DNA of 64,000 bases, from the NCBI GenBank assembly GCA_009792885.1, contig WMCF01000032.1, positions 5,746,589-5,810,588 on the forward strand. Reading direction: 5' to 3'. The DNA is from Eremophila alpestris peregrina. Lineage: Eukaryota; Chordata; Aves; Passeriformes; Alaudidae. Shown one piece after another: positions 10,701-24,000 of the stretch. The notes below the pieces were generated by a model. It was not told the DNA's origin, did not search any database, and saw nothing but the letters and a program-made list of their open reading frames with translations. Both the position numbers and the translations under genes were made by a program. Each line of letters begins with the position of its first letter. The stretch's first letter is position 1.

Positions 10701-13700
10701 TCTGGCAGAGGGTCTGAGGCAGGAGATGAGGAGTTACTGAAGCAGGATTTCACCTTGAACTGGAGAGTCTGAGGGACTTCATCTGACAAGAGGACGGGAG
10801 GTTTCTGCTTCCTCACTGAGATCAGTGGATTTGGCTCCCTGCCACACATCAGAGGGCGTGGCAGAGGGATGAAACCTTCCTTGTCTCCTCCGCTGACACC
10901 GTGAAAATGCAGTGCATTGTGCTGGGGCTGAGGAAAAGCCCCTCCTTTGCCCAGCTGCTGCCCTGCACTGGGTACTGCCATCCCAGTCGTGTGCCAGGAC
11001 ATGCCCTGCCATGCTGCCTCGTGCCCCATCCACCACCCTTCCCCAAAAACCTCACGGAGGCGTGGATGGACAGCACCGGGTGTGGCACTTGTGGATCTCT
11101 GTGATTCCCCTGAGAAACCCGAGGGACTGGCAGCACTGAAGGACAGCTTCCTTCCCTCGGCAGGAGGTGGCAGAGGAGAAGCAGAGAGCAGCAGGCACCT
11201 TCTGGTAGGTGATGGAGTGGGGGCAAAGAGCCAGACCGGCAAAATTGTCCCTCTCTGCTGTGTCCTGGCACAGCCCGGGCTCTGTTGGCAGCTCGGGGAG
11301 GAGCTGTAATGAAAACAAACGTTTGGCTGGTGTTGCTGTAGTGCCACGGACTTCAAGGAGCAAACAGAGAGAGCCCAGCCCCTCTTTGATTAGTGAGTGC
11401 AATCTGCTGCCACAGCTGATGCTGGGGGAGAAGATAAGAGAGAGAACGAGAGAACAGATCTGGAGTGAAGATGAAAACACTGGGCAGAAAGAAGATCTGT
11501 GGGCGGATGAAAGGGAGCCATTTATTTGCAAATAAGTTGCTAGATCAGGCTTCATGTGCATCTGGGCAGCTTCTAATACTGTGGGCTTATTCAGAGCTGG
11601 GAGTTTTGACTGGAGTTGGAGACTCTTGAGACATCAGCCCACACGTGTCGGCAGTAGCTGGTCCAAGTCTGTCTTGTGCCAATCTAAGGAAAATTTCAGG
11701 GTCTTCTTCAGTTTTTACCATTGATTTTGTGTCTGCAGGAAGTCAGCGTGGCTGCTCCATGATTCATTCCCAGGAGGCAGCATGATTTCAGGTCCCCAGC
11801 TGGCTGCAGAGGCAGAAGAGGGGGCAGATATGTATTTTTACAGCCAGGAGAATGCAACTTCAGTGTACAAATTTGGGCTGACTTAGAAGATCTGGGGAAT
11901 ATACAGAATGATTATTTATTTATCTATTTTCACAATTGTCTTCCTGTTGGCTCCTGATTAGGATTTAGGAACGCTGAGGAAGGAGGAGGCTGCTGCCTGA
12001 GCAATCCATCCCAGGATTTAAACTCAGCCTGGTGTCTGGTCTGTGTATTCCCTGGGATTCAGCAGAGTCCACTTATTGAGTCCAGCAGAAATAGCTTTTC
12101 ACTCTCTGCTTTCAGAGGAGGTGTTAAGTAGGACATAGATAAATTTGGGAATATTGGTAAGGCAAGAAGGGCAGATATTTCTTTTGAAATAAATATTTGA
12201 TAATAGATCTTTGGGCAGAGAACTGTGAAGAGCTCTCCTTTGCAGAGAGCCAGAGGATGAGGCATTTCCAGATAGGAAACTTTCTGTTTCCAATAAATTA
12301 TTGGGCAGAAATGGATGTTTGGGAGCATTTCAAGTCTCTATATAAGCAGCCCTGTCTGGTGCTGAGTCCTGCAGCGTTTCAATCCAGGGAATGTCTTACT
12401 GATGTCAACAGTTCAGGGCTGGGTCGTGTCCTGCATTGGCATCTCAGCCCACAGGAATTTGGGGACTGCTGTGTCCCAGTGCAGGTGGAGAGGTTTTTGG
12501 TGGCACCCCAGTTTTAAGATTTATCAGAGTTTTCCCTGAGTATTCCCCTGAGATGCAGAGACATCAAGTTTCACATGGCCAGTGATCTGAACAGACTCTC
12601 CCCACAGGAGGAGGGAGGTCTGTGACTGCGAGGCAGAGCCCTACAACGCTCTGTCTGCCTAATTAAAACACTGCAGTGACACGAAACACGAGATGGAGAG
12701 CAGAGATAGTTGGAGGCACTGAGAAACAGAAGCGTTTCCAAGTATTTTGCTGCAGAGGTGACTGGAGAATTTGCCCGATTTCCCTTTGCCAGGTGGCTCA
12801 TGCTGGGCAGTGGAAACCTCTGGGTGCCAGGGCAGGTGAGGGCACTAAACCAAGCTCAGGCCCGAGGCAGGGGAGGAGCACAGAGCCGGGAGTCAGAGCT
12901 CATCTCAGTGCCTGGTTGGGCTGGTGCATGGCTGTGATTTTTGGCTTGGGAACTGACCACAGCCCAGTTTGCTCTGGGCTGGGTGAGGATCTGCCGGTGC
13001 CTGGTGACGCCACAAAGGCGGCCAAAGGCCAAGTGCTGTCACTGGAAACCAGCTGAGAATTAATCCACGGGGTGTGATTAATGTGCTTTTTAAATGCATT
13101 CATGTCCTGCCGCACTGGCTGCGGCTCTGGTGTCACATTTGGTGTGCTCAGAACATTTATTAGCCTTACAGATCCCTTGATTATTGCTTTCTCTATTATA
13201 ATTAAGCCATGAAACTCAGCATGGTGCAGCTTATGCAGTATTAATTCATGGCTGGCGTATTCTTCCTGTGCCCTAGGATAAGGCTAAATGCTGGCAGCTG
13301 GATTGCTCCCTGCACAGTTGCTATTCTGAACATTTTTTAATATGATTATAAAAATCTCATTCTGCTTGTGAGCGGGCAACTTGGGGCTCTGCACTGCCCC
13401 AAGCAGTGAGGTGTGGTCTGAGTTCCTCAGGAGCAGAGTCTGTGCCCCTGGCAGTGCTGGGAGAAGGGGCTCCCTCCTGCCCCAGGGGCTCCCTCCTGCC
13501 CCAGGGCTGGTTGATGCTCTCCAGGTGGATGCTGTTGGCTCTGCTCCGGTGCAAATGCAGCCCCACGTGCTCTCCACTCCCTGCACTCCCTCCCTAGGAC
13601 ACACCTGTGGAAATGTGAGTATTGTAAATGAGTTCTGTTTCGCTCCTTTTTGCCCTCCTTTTCTTCATGTGAGAGTTAAGTAGAATTCAGGATTTCCTGC

Positions 13701-14405
13701 GAGGCTGCAGCTCCACAGCCCCTTTCTGTCAGCAGCAGCTGCCGTGGATGTCTGAATAGTTTTCCTCCTGGCTGGTTGCTCCTGCCCCCAGAACAACAGT
13801 TTAACAGTTTGTGTGGCCATGTGGTGAGCTGAAAAGGGAACAAAAATAGCATTAAACATGTCTGTTTTCTTTAATTTTTTTTTATTGTCCCTCTCCTGGG
13901 AACTAGTAGGAGTGACTGTGCTGGAGGAATTGGAGCTCAGAGCTACAGGGAAGGAAATCACTGGAATGACACAGACCCAGTGCCCCAGCCAGTGCTGGCC
14001 CAGAGGCAGCAGTTTTGAATGCAGGATTCATGAGCTCTTTGCTGGGCTGGGTGTTGGGCCACTCGTTGTTTCCTTTGGGTAAATCTAAGCAGCTTTGCAG
14101 CCCCCTCCAGTGAGGCATGAGCACAGGGTGGGCTGTGGTGGACTCCAGCAGCTCTGCCCACATGGCTCTGCTCCCCTGGGAGTCCTACAAATCTCAGACA
14201 TAGGGACAAAGTGCCAGCTACTGGAGAGCAGTCATGTCAGTGTCCCTCATGTGCCCTTCATGGGCCACAGATCCCACAGTGGAGTGGCATTTCCACTCTG
14301 CTGTGTGTGTCAGTGACACACATACCCACTCTGCTCAGGGTATCGGTTATTGCTCATCACACCATTTCTGGAGACACCTGACTGCTGGTCTCAAAGCTCC
14401 TGTTT

Positions 14406-14438
14406 CAAAAAAAAAAAAAATCAAATAAATAAATAAAA
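14406..14438 (+). repeat. A-run with TAAA microsatellite
   Basis: A run of about 14 A is followed by TCAAATAAATAAATAAA. It could be the tail of an old retroposed element, but no recognisable body or target duplication was found, so it is listed only as simple repeat. Confidence 0.7.
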
Positions 14439-15179
14439 CGGTGCCAAACCCTCAGCGCAGGATGCAAAGCTGTAGTGCAGAAACTCTTTGCGCTCAGACG
14501 TTTCCATGGAGATGAATCTTTGATCTCGCTGAAATAAATAAAGGGCGGAGAAGATGCTCCCAAACTCGGGAGGAAGGCAAGGCTGATCCCTACGGGGCAG
14601 AAGCTCTCAACAGGAATTAGGGTGACAGGAGGCTTCTCTTTTTATCCCCTCGCGATGCCGTGTTGAGCTGTGTGCCCGGCAGCACAGGGGAGAACGTGCC
14701 TTCCATGCAGCCAGAGCCAGACACTCCGCACCTTGGAGCTGCCTGGGTTAATGCTGCCGGAGTTAACCTCGCTCTGAACTGCCACATTCACCCCGTGCTG
14801 CAGGGTTTGGAGAGCACACACACAGGGGTTTAACACGCAGTGCGAGGCACGCTCGTTTTCCTGATTGTGGCGAAGCAATGTGAGCAATGAGAACGGCAGG
14901 GAAAAGTGTCTGTTTATGGATAAAATAGAGAGGGGAAAAAACAAATCGCATTTTACTCTGGTCTAACGTGCAAAGTAGAAGTGTTTATTGTGCTGACATG
15001 GGGACAGTGACCACTTTATCCACACGGGTGAGCTTTGACCGCGCTGGCCACTCGCGTGTTCTTGGAGCTGTCCCAGGATCTGTTACTGCTGGCACTGCAA
15101 ACGGAGGCTCCGGCGGATGGAGCAGGACAGAATTCATTAGGGAAGGGTATAATTAGCACAGTTTCTGGGAGCTCGGGGT

Positions 15180-15310
15180 ATCCTTTTCTCCTCCTTTTTT
15201 CCTCCTTTTCCCCCTCCTTTTTTCCTCCTTTCCCCCCTTTTCCCCTCATTTTTTCCTCCTTTTCTTTTTTCTCCTTTTTTTTCTCTCCTTTCCCCCCCAC
15301 CCTTTTTTCC
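15180..15310 (+). repeat. Polypyrimidine (T/C) tract
   Basis: About 130 bases are almost purely C and T on the plus strand, built from repeated CCTCCTTTTTTC- and CCTTTCCCCC-like blocks. Such homopurine-homopyrimidine stretches can adopt triplex (H-DNA) structure and mutate fast. It is simple sequence and not coding. Confidence 0.9.
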
Positions 15311-18300
15311 CTAAGTAATCTTCCTCAGATGCGTTGAGCTGCCAGTTGTGCCAATCAGGGTCTCTACTCTCTACTCCAGGGGTTTTCACCTGGTGAAATG
15401 GTGCTGGAGTACCTTGCCCCCATCACTTTCCCCGGAGCGAGTGAGTCCTTTGTGCCACGCTGGATCCCAGGCTCCTGAACGACTCAACCATCATGTAACT
15501 TTAAATGTACAGTTTAAATACTTTATTTGTGAAGATAAATGTTGTTTACAGCTCAGAAATCCTATTGTCTTTCCCAACTATTTCAGAAAGCCTCAGTGTT
15601 GAACAAAGCCCACAGGTTCCCTTTAGAAGCCGACAAGTGGGGGTTTTGTTGATTTTGTTGTTGTTTCACATGACCCTCACTGAAAACACTGTCACTGCTC
15701 TCTGTGTTCAGAAATGGGCCATTTAACTGAGAAAGCCATGTTGTCTTATGCACTACCTCACTGGGAAGAAAATATGCTGAAAGAGCATGCAATATTAAAG
15801 GTATTTTGAATCAAAATCACTTCAGCTGGTTTCAGTGGAAGATTTAGCCTTGTTTTCACAGGGCTCTTTGTCAGAACCTAAAGCACAGAATACTCTGTTG
15901 GGTCAAAGTTAAGGTTACTAGGCAGGAATGAAAACGGCATTTTTATCCTCAATTACATGGACAAGGATGGCTGTGCAGCCACAGCTGTTTGTCTCAGGGC
16001 TGTGATGGATGTTGTCACTTAGCAACCACTGTCATTTGTGTTTTAACTGCAGCTTTTTTGTTGTTGGCTCGTAATGAGAGTTGTAATCAGGAGATCAATC
16101 CCATCCAAGGTGTTATTGAGAGTGATGGGTTTTAGTGCTCACCTGTGCCCCAGCCTGTGAGATTTCACTGTGATGGCTAATGCAGCTTAAAAAGGGTTTG
16201 TTTAGGAGCTGGCTTAGCAGGGCCAAGTCGTGTTTCAAGATGTCCAGCCTGCACTCACCATCTGCCAGCCCTGGCTCTGCAGCCCCTCGGTGCTGGTCAC
16301 AGCCCAGCCCAGGAGCTGGTCTGAGGCCAAAGCTCTGAGTGCAGCAAGGAGGGAGCAGCCTGGATGTCTGTGCACAGCAGCACCAGGTCCCTGCTCCCTT
16401 CTGCTGAGACCTCAGGGAATGTGGGGTCAGTGGAGACTGGAAATGTGAGGAGTGAAAGATGATGAGGTGGGAGAATTGAAGATTGAAGGGGTCTGTCTCT
16501 TGAGGGTAGTGCCCACCCATCCTTCACTGACAATGAGGGAGAAGGATCAAACCTGTGACAGTTCAAGCTTTAACACTCTGCAGGAACTGGTTAAGGTGGT
16601 GATTTAACACCTGGTCTGATCTGATCTAACCAAGACATCTCTCCAAGACGTGGGTGCACCCTCGGTGTAGACACTGGGCTCCTGGCAACAACCAGGCGAG
16701 TGGGGAGTAACTCGGTGTGGATGGGCTTGTTTTGGAGGCAGAGGTGTGAAAGGTATCTTTGCAGCCCTGTTAAGTGTGCATTGTTATGTAAATAAACACT
16801 TACAGCTGGCCGTGCGCTCAGGAGAGAGTTGGTAGGGCTCTTAGAAACACTGTTTTCTTTAATTTCATATTGCTTTAACTGAAGTTGTTGTGTAATTGCA
16901 CCTGTAGCTCTGCAGGGACCCTTGGTGAGGGCTGCTCCTCCCCCTTCCATCAGGGAGATTTAGGAGAGCCCCCAGGATGTGTTTCCTTAGGGTTGCACAA
17001 CCTCAGCTCTGCTCTGTCTTGTCCAGATGAACACACTGCTCCTTCAAATCCCATTTATCCATGTGCTGGCTCCAAGGTTAAAGGCAGGGCCTGCTCTGCC
17101 TCTGGAGCAGCACAGCTCACACAGGCTGAGGTCTGGCCCTGCTCAAGTGGTGCTTTATTTCTCAGCAGAAGACAAACCCCACTGCTCTGAGGGGAAATGA
17201 CACAGATCACAGAGCTGCTGCTACTGGCATATTTTCCATTGTAAATGGCTGAGATCCTCTGCAGTGAAGCTGTCTGATGGGTTCCTCTCTGATGCACACA
17301 GGTTTTTAGAAGCCCTGATGAATATGTATGGAAAGGTAGAGCAAATTTTATCAGAGGAGGACAGAAGGAATTGCAGAGATGTGCACAAATTGATCTGTAA
17401 TCACAGATCACGTATATCTAAGCTGAAGCAACAGCCCTAGACATTTATGGCCCATTTTTGACTAAGTTGTGCAATTAGGGTAATTAGGCAAAGAATATTC
17501 TTTGTATTGTAAATGTCTAGTGTATTAAACCAGAAAATGAACAGCCATTCCTTTGGCAGCTTTCATAAAGCCATTGCTAGCACAGGGCTGAGCCAAAGAT
17601 GCTTATTCTCTCTGGTGTCTGAGTCTGAGCAGTTAAAGGATAAATCCTTTCTTCAGGGCTTTGTTGAAATGTGTTGAAAGCAACTGTAGGAATTTCCTAC
17701 CTGTGTACAGATCAGACAACACAACTTAACATTGCCCCTGTGCAGATAAAGAGCTGAAATGAGCTTTGAAATTTTCTTCTTTCCCAGCACCAGCCACCAG
17801 AGATACAATTCCTTTTAAGCTGTGATGGTTTTTGTCAATACCACCTGTATTTCTCCTGCTGGCTATTCACAGCCTACTTAAAAAACAAGGACAGTCTTGA
17901 GCCTTGTGTCCTCTTGAATTGAGACCCATGTCTGGCCACAGCCTCTGCCACAATCAGCTCTGTGAGTGTAATTCTTAACCCAGCAGGAAGCTCTGTGGCT
18001 GGGATAAGGATCTTGTGCAGGTGCAGAAAAACCTGGGAGGGTAAGAAGTGGGTTTAAAGTCAGTTGTGAGTGTAAGGAAGTGGGTAGGGATTGTGTGGCT
18101 CCTCAAGTGTGTGAAGATGGGCATCCTAGAGAGGGTATCCCAACATGAGGCATGATCCACATCAGCAGCTGTTGGTGTGTGTTCATAAACTTGGTAGCTC
18201 AATTTCCAGCTCAAAAATCCCATCCCATTGCTTCCTGCAGGAAGAATGGTGGAGTTTTTAGTTTGCTTTCATCTCCTTCAATCTCTCTAGCCCTGGGCAC

Positions 18301-20127
18301 TTGTTCCACACAGTGCCCACATGTCCATGACCCTTCCTGTTTGTCCCAGCTCTCAGGGGCAGGATGGCAGTGCCAGCACCTCGGTGTCAGAGGGACTCCC
18401 CTGTCACAAAAGGCAAAGCAGGGAGCTCAGACAGGGCACAAACACAGAGTCAGCACTGCCACAGAGTTGCTGGAGGTGGAGACCTGCTTTTAATGAAAGA
18501 GGAAACAAGTCCTTAATACCCCTTCTAAAGATGAGGAGCCCCTCCAGCTTGTTGTACATTTGGTTTTTAGTGTACAAGGATATAAACACGATTTTGGACT
18601 GCAATTAGGCAAATGCTACAAACATATTGTCACCCTCATCCTAGCTGGTTAAAAAGAAAAAAGAGTTCCATGAAAAATTAATAGGTCTGGGAGTTGAGAG
18701 ACCTTGGTAATAAGCAGTGAGTTTTCCTTCTGTAACAACTCACTTTTTCAATTTGCTGATATCTGAATAACTCCTTGGAGTCTCCTAAACTGCACAGAAA
18801 TGACAAGAATTCCAGTGCTGGACAGGAGGGAGGTGTTCAGCAACCTGCTGCCTCCTCTCCTGGAGCACAGCTGACCTACTGCCAGCACAGAATGCTGCTT
18901 TTGGAGCTGCAGTGCCTTCCCTAGACAGGACTGCTGGAACTCCACAAACACCCCACACTTCTTTAAAAGCACATCCCTGCTCTCCCCCTAACCCTTTCTA
19001 TTTCTGAGATGAACACAGTGGCAGGAAAAGGTCTGAATTTTAGTGTATTTTGCCAGGTGTAGACCCAGCTCAAGTAGAACTGTGTGACAGAAGCAGAGCT
19101 ATTCTCTCCTAAAAACTGCTGCTGGTACAAAACCCAAGGGCTCTGTCACACATAAAGCTGTGCACAGAGCAATAGGCAAGTGTGCTGCTTTCCTCAGAAG
19201 GCACAGAGCAAACCTCCAGCCTCAGCAAGAGATCCAAACTCCATCTCAGTGCATTGTACTGCTGCAGGGAGGAGATGGTACAAGTCCTTTCACTGCCCCC
19301 AAATCAGTGTCATGTTCCTGCCCCTCCACAGGCTGCAGGAGGGTAAATGATGCTCAGCAACACCTCAGTGCTGGAAAAGAACCCACCAGGGTTTGATGTA
19401 CTAAAGGTACTCTTTGGTTTGGGGTTTTTTTGGGGTTGCAGAGAGCTGCCTAGCACATGGCAAGGTACTGGAGCAAGTTGCAAACTGCACTCTTCCCCAA
19501 GTTTTTTAAAAACTGGCTTTTTTTTCTCAGAAAATCATGTTGCCATTCACACTATGTCTGCTGGTTTCTGATTGTTACCAAAGCTAATCACAGATCAAAC
19601 CCATCTTGAAAAGGCTTTAAGTTTCTCTCAAAAGTTAGAAACTGAGTACTTCAAGAATGGAAAATAGGAGAACTTGGGAAAAAAAATCAGCAAAATGAAC
19701 TGGCCTCTGGCTTCAATTCAAACCAAAGTCAGCATGTTGGTGTCACTGCTGAGATCAAACAAGTCTGTGATCTATAGGGAGAAAGTTGTAATGCTAAGGA
19801 TGATCAGCTTTTGACTCCTTAAATGCCACCTTCTGCTCTGGACCTCAAAATGCACAAGGGAAGCTGAGAGCTCTGTTTTTTAGAATAAATACAGAAAGGT
19901 CAAAACAAGTGTCCCTTAAAACCAGTCTCCAGTTTGAAAAAAAAAATCAGTTTTAGCTACTCTGGCTTTAAAAGGATCCTGCAACAGCTTGTTTTGAGTC
20001 ACTTTTGGTTTTTTTAAATGCTTCCTTATGTAGGCATGGTCTGGTGCTTTCTTAAAAGACAACAATTTAAAAAAAAAAAGAACAAACACAATTCTTAATG
20101 TTTTTTACTTTAAAAAAGAAACCACAG

Positions 20128-20133
20128 TTTATT
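20128..20133 (-). terminator. BRAT1: BRAT1 polyadenylation signal AATAAA
   Basis: Reading on the minus strand, AATAAA lies about 145 bases after the BRAT1 stop codon and is followed by T- and GT-rich sequence, as expected for a cleavage site near 20110. The 3' UTR would thus be short, roughly 20276 to 20110. Confidence 0.65.
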
Positions 20134-20276
20134 GGAAATGACACTTTTTAACTTTAAAAAAAATTAATCAGTATTAAAGCAAAGATTTCCTAACCCATTT
20201 AACAGCTAACAAAACCATCCTTCTCCTCCAGAAGAAAACTGCTTAAGCACTGCTCCCTCAGAGCAAAAAGCTGTGC

Positions 20277-21002
20277 TCAGTAACAGTCAACTTCATTATC
20301 CTCTATGGTCCCCACAGTAGCAAGGATGTCCTGTAAGAGGGACTGAGGGCTTTCCTCCACATGGTCACTACTTTTATTTAGCTCATCATGCAGCTCCAGC
20401 AAGTCTATTGCACCCAAAGCTAACATCATGCTCTCTGGATCTTGGAAATCCACCCCATCACCCCCATCTGTGGGGAACTTCTGAGCCAGAGAACCCTGCC
20501 TTAGTGTCCTCTGCAACCAGGCAATGCCACGTCCTGCAGGTGAATCTTCAATCTCCTGTGGATTCTCCAAAGTGCTCATGGGGTAGAAATGGCCTCTCAA
20601 TCCAACCAGCACATCACAGGCTCTCTGCCCCACGGGTTTGTCACAGTCACACAGAGATGCAAACAAGAACCCAAACAGCTTTGCTCGACAGAACACCTGC
20701 AGCAGCTCCTTCTGAGGGCTGGAGCTGCTGACTGCAGAGGGGACAGGAGCATAGGGGCACTGGGAAAGCTGGCAAATGGTCTGACTGCAGAAAACCTCAA
20801 CCAGCTCCAAACCACCCAGTCTGACCTCCCAGTCCAAGTCACGCTCCACAGTCTGGATGACTCTGGAGACAAACTGCTCTGTGCCTTCCAGCTGACCTGT
20901 GCAGCCTTCTCTCAGCCACTTGGTGAATATGCTGATCACAGCCCTCCTAGGAAAGCCCTCTGAGTCTGCTGACAAGATTTCCTGAAGCTTTGATACAATG
21001 CT
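20277..21002 (-). other. BRAT1: BRAT1 terminal coding exon with C-terminal DCY tail
   Basis: The largest coding exon (242 codons including stop) follows the acceptor CATCCAG and encodes residues 597-837. It contains [10 protein letters not shown] and DLDWEVR, typical BRAT1 blocks, then [19 protein letters not shown] and a final VDCY. From published BRAT1-Integrator work, this tail is reported to reach the INTS11 active site, with the Cys near the metals; the bird sequence keeps the same last three residues as human. Confidence 0.92.
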
Positions 21003-24000
21003 CTGGATGCAAAAAGACAGAAGAGAAAGCACAGTGAGGGGAGGAACACGGAAAGAAACAGGAACAGCAGAGGTGAAAAATCTTGTCATTACTGCTTGTG
21101 CAAACTTGTGAAGGAAGTTCTAAGCAGTTCAGCACTAAACTGATGGGTAATTCTGCTCATGCACAAAAGGTTATCCCACCTCTTTGTTAAACTGATTGCC
21201 TGTGACAGGTGGCTCTGGAGCAAAGCAAGTGACAAGGGCCAGGTGTCCCACAGCAGTCACGGCGCTCGCTCGCACGTAGCTCTCGGGGTCCTCCAGCAGG
21301 TTTTCTGTGAGCCTCAGCACCTCTGAGGACAGGAGACACTGCCTGAACTCCTTCTGGTCTGTAAACAAGACAGAAATCCAAAGTGGGACTTGATTCTCTC
21401 CAAGCATGAAGCTGTTTCCAATGCAAACAGTGCTTTGCCTCGTACAAGGATGGCCACTGCCTGCAGGGAGAGCTGCCAGGGAGAGGAGCCACTGCAGGGA
21501 CCAGGCAGATGTTCTGTGTCAGGCTCCCCCTCTCCCAGCAGCTTTTAGTCAAGCCCTGACAGACACTGGAAATTAGAAAACTGCACTTAGAGTTGTTTTA
21601 GCAGCAAGAAAAAGCTTTCTGCAGGCAAGTGGGGGCATGGTTCCAGCCTCATCAAATTTGTGCCTTTGCTTAAAGGAGGAAAAAATAGTCTTCCTTTCCT
21701 GTTGTCAGGCATATGACAGAGAAAACAAAAGTCACTGCAGCACTGAGAGGGGCTGCAGGGTAAAGTGCTAATGCAGCTGAGTGTGCTGGATACTGGGAAC
21801 AACAGCAATTGGCAACATTTCCCTCCCTTCCAACATCACAGAGCTACTGTAGGAAAATCAGCATTGCCTCAGGGCTACCTGCTGCAAAGCCTGAGCTATC
21901 AGTAAAGAACAACATCAGTAATTAACCCCAAGCATATAAAGCAGGTCTAGGCTTTTAGCCTCCTAAAGCTCAGCCTGCTGAAAGAAACCAGACTCCAGTG
22001 CAGAGCAGACTGAAAACCAGAAAGTATTATTTGCCATTAAGCACTGTCACTGCACTGACAGAAATGTCTCAACACCCCTCAGTTTAACTCACCAAAACTG
22101 GCAGGTACAGCTCTCTGAGTTCAACAGAAAAAGCAGGGTAAGTTTATTAATACTTTTGTCAGATTTTGATCATGATCTAAGAGTAAATGTCTTGACACTT
22201 CCTTCTTCTCTCAGCCCTCCAGTTCCAGGTCAGAAGATGCTTCACCAGCCCGACTGACTTTCACAGCATTAAAAGAAATTCTCCTCAAATCTGAGCAGGT
22301 AAATCTTGGCACCTACCTCTCAAGCACTTAGCCATGGCAGTGAGGAACTCCAGGGAGGAATCTCTTACTTCCCAGCAAGGACTGCACAGACGTTTCTGCA
22401 GCACCCCAAACACATCTGTAAAAGGCAAGTGACAAACCTGAAGAGGACATGAAAGGCAACAAGCCTCTACATCATTTCATCTGAGACAATCCCTTTTGCT
22501 GCTGCTGTGTGCTTCTCACAGAGTTCTGCAAAGCACTATTTGGGCAGCTCAACTCAAATTCTACATAACTGGGAACAAATGAATCCAGTGCTTTGAGCAG
22601 GAATGGTAGGCAGGAGGAGATTTCATGTGTGCCACTAGCTGCTGTTTGTCCCAGCTGGAACTGCTTTGTTACCTTCCAAAATCTTCTCAGTTTGTTGCCA
22701 CTGACTGTTGGAGCAGGACAGTCCCTGCAAGTGCACCAACCACTTGGATGTAGCTTGAAAGGTTTTCTTTAGAACCTGAAGCAATGTAAAGCAGATAGAC
22801 TTTACTACAGGAGGAGGCAGCGTTGCCTTTATGCCTTTAAAGGTAAAATTCATTTTAGCCTCAAACTTACAGAGAAATTCTCAGAGTAAGCAAGTGCATA
22901 TGCCTCCATACTAAGAAGCCAGCCACAAATAAATGGTGCTTAAATATAATTTCTAAAAAAACACCTAGAAAATCCCTGTGTTAAGCTTAGTATTACAAAG
23001 TTCTAGTACCTCCAGCTTTAGATTTGCAGCTCTCATCAGAGTAATTCAAACAAAACAAAGGAAAAAACCAAATTCCCTTAATGAAAAGAATTCAATACTT
23101 CATGGCCATGTCAAGTTGAGTATGTCAGTGCTACTCTTAGACATGATGGCTCCTGTCTTCTCAGGAACTCTCAGTGTACTGCTCAGTTACTTGCTCATCA
23201 CAATTTTAGCTATTTTCTGCAAGCCACCCAGGACAAGACAAGTGTTGTCCTACATATTCTAATACAAAGTGTGCTAAGAAACAACTGCAGTCAGACCCTT
23301 TCTCAGAATTACACCCCCCTGGGGCAAGCTAATAGACCTGGATCTCTCCCTGGTTCTGTACTCACAGTAGGGCTGGTGTTTGGACTCTGCAGATATGCCA
23401 GAAGGACATCAAACACACGTCCTATGAGTGTGTCACAGTCTGAAACACAGAAAACAAACCCAAAGGACCAATACTGAGAGATGGAGCAGCCAAATCCCTG
23501 CTGAAATACACAAAGACACAGAACTGTGATTGTAAAATTGTTTTGGATAAGAAAGCAAAGATTAACTCACCTTTTTTCTCTGACAGTGCTGCAAGGACAT
23601 CAAGAGCTGACTTTTGCACTCTGAAGGAATTGATCAAATTCCGGCTTATTGAGCTTCCCAGAGGAGAAGCTGGGCTCAGGAAGCCATTGCAGAGTTGTAA
23701 AATTGTCATGAGAGAGTGCAGCAAAGACACACAGGGTAAATCCACTCTTAGATGTTTCTAATGGGTGAGAAAGGAAAGAGCAGTTTTAGGTCAGAAGGCA
23801 GCAAAAATTGCAACTTCTAGTGGGTTCTTAAGGTACCACAATGACAATAGCTACAAATAAATTGTCTTCCTCTCTTCCCAGAACTATTGCACAGATGGAA
23901 AGAGATTCTTCTGCTTGGGAAAGCAATACAATTTGTGTTTCTTCTCAGGATCAATGACTGCAATGCAAGTAAGGTATGGTAACAAAGCTCATCCAAACAG

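Larger units (their letters stand above)
8111..20127. other. Intergenic DNA between the orphan CpG island and BRAT1
   Basis: No exon, RNA gene or transposon with clear family signatures was recognised. Several AT-rich pockets with homeodomain-like TAATTA or ATTAAT words (about 8860-9150, 13060-13260) could be regulatory but cannot be judged without comparison. A short A-run followed by TAAA repeats lies at about 14406-14438. The open frames of up to about 230 codons at 10.7-11.4 kb show no familiar domain and no splice context. Confidence 0.55.

Noticed and set aside
10673..11561. Minus-strand open frames of up to 227 codons
   Set aside because: Three overlapping frames are open at once, with no domain or conserved motif and no splice sites at the edges.
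14230..14440. Processed pseudogene or SINE ending in the A-run
   Set aside because: No recognisable body sequence and no target duplication; only the A-run and TAAA repeats are supported.
20277..21089. Uninterrupted 270-codon minus-strand frame as a separate gene
   Set aside because: It is the last BRAT1 exon plus intron read-through; the true exon begins at 21002 after an acceptor.
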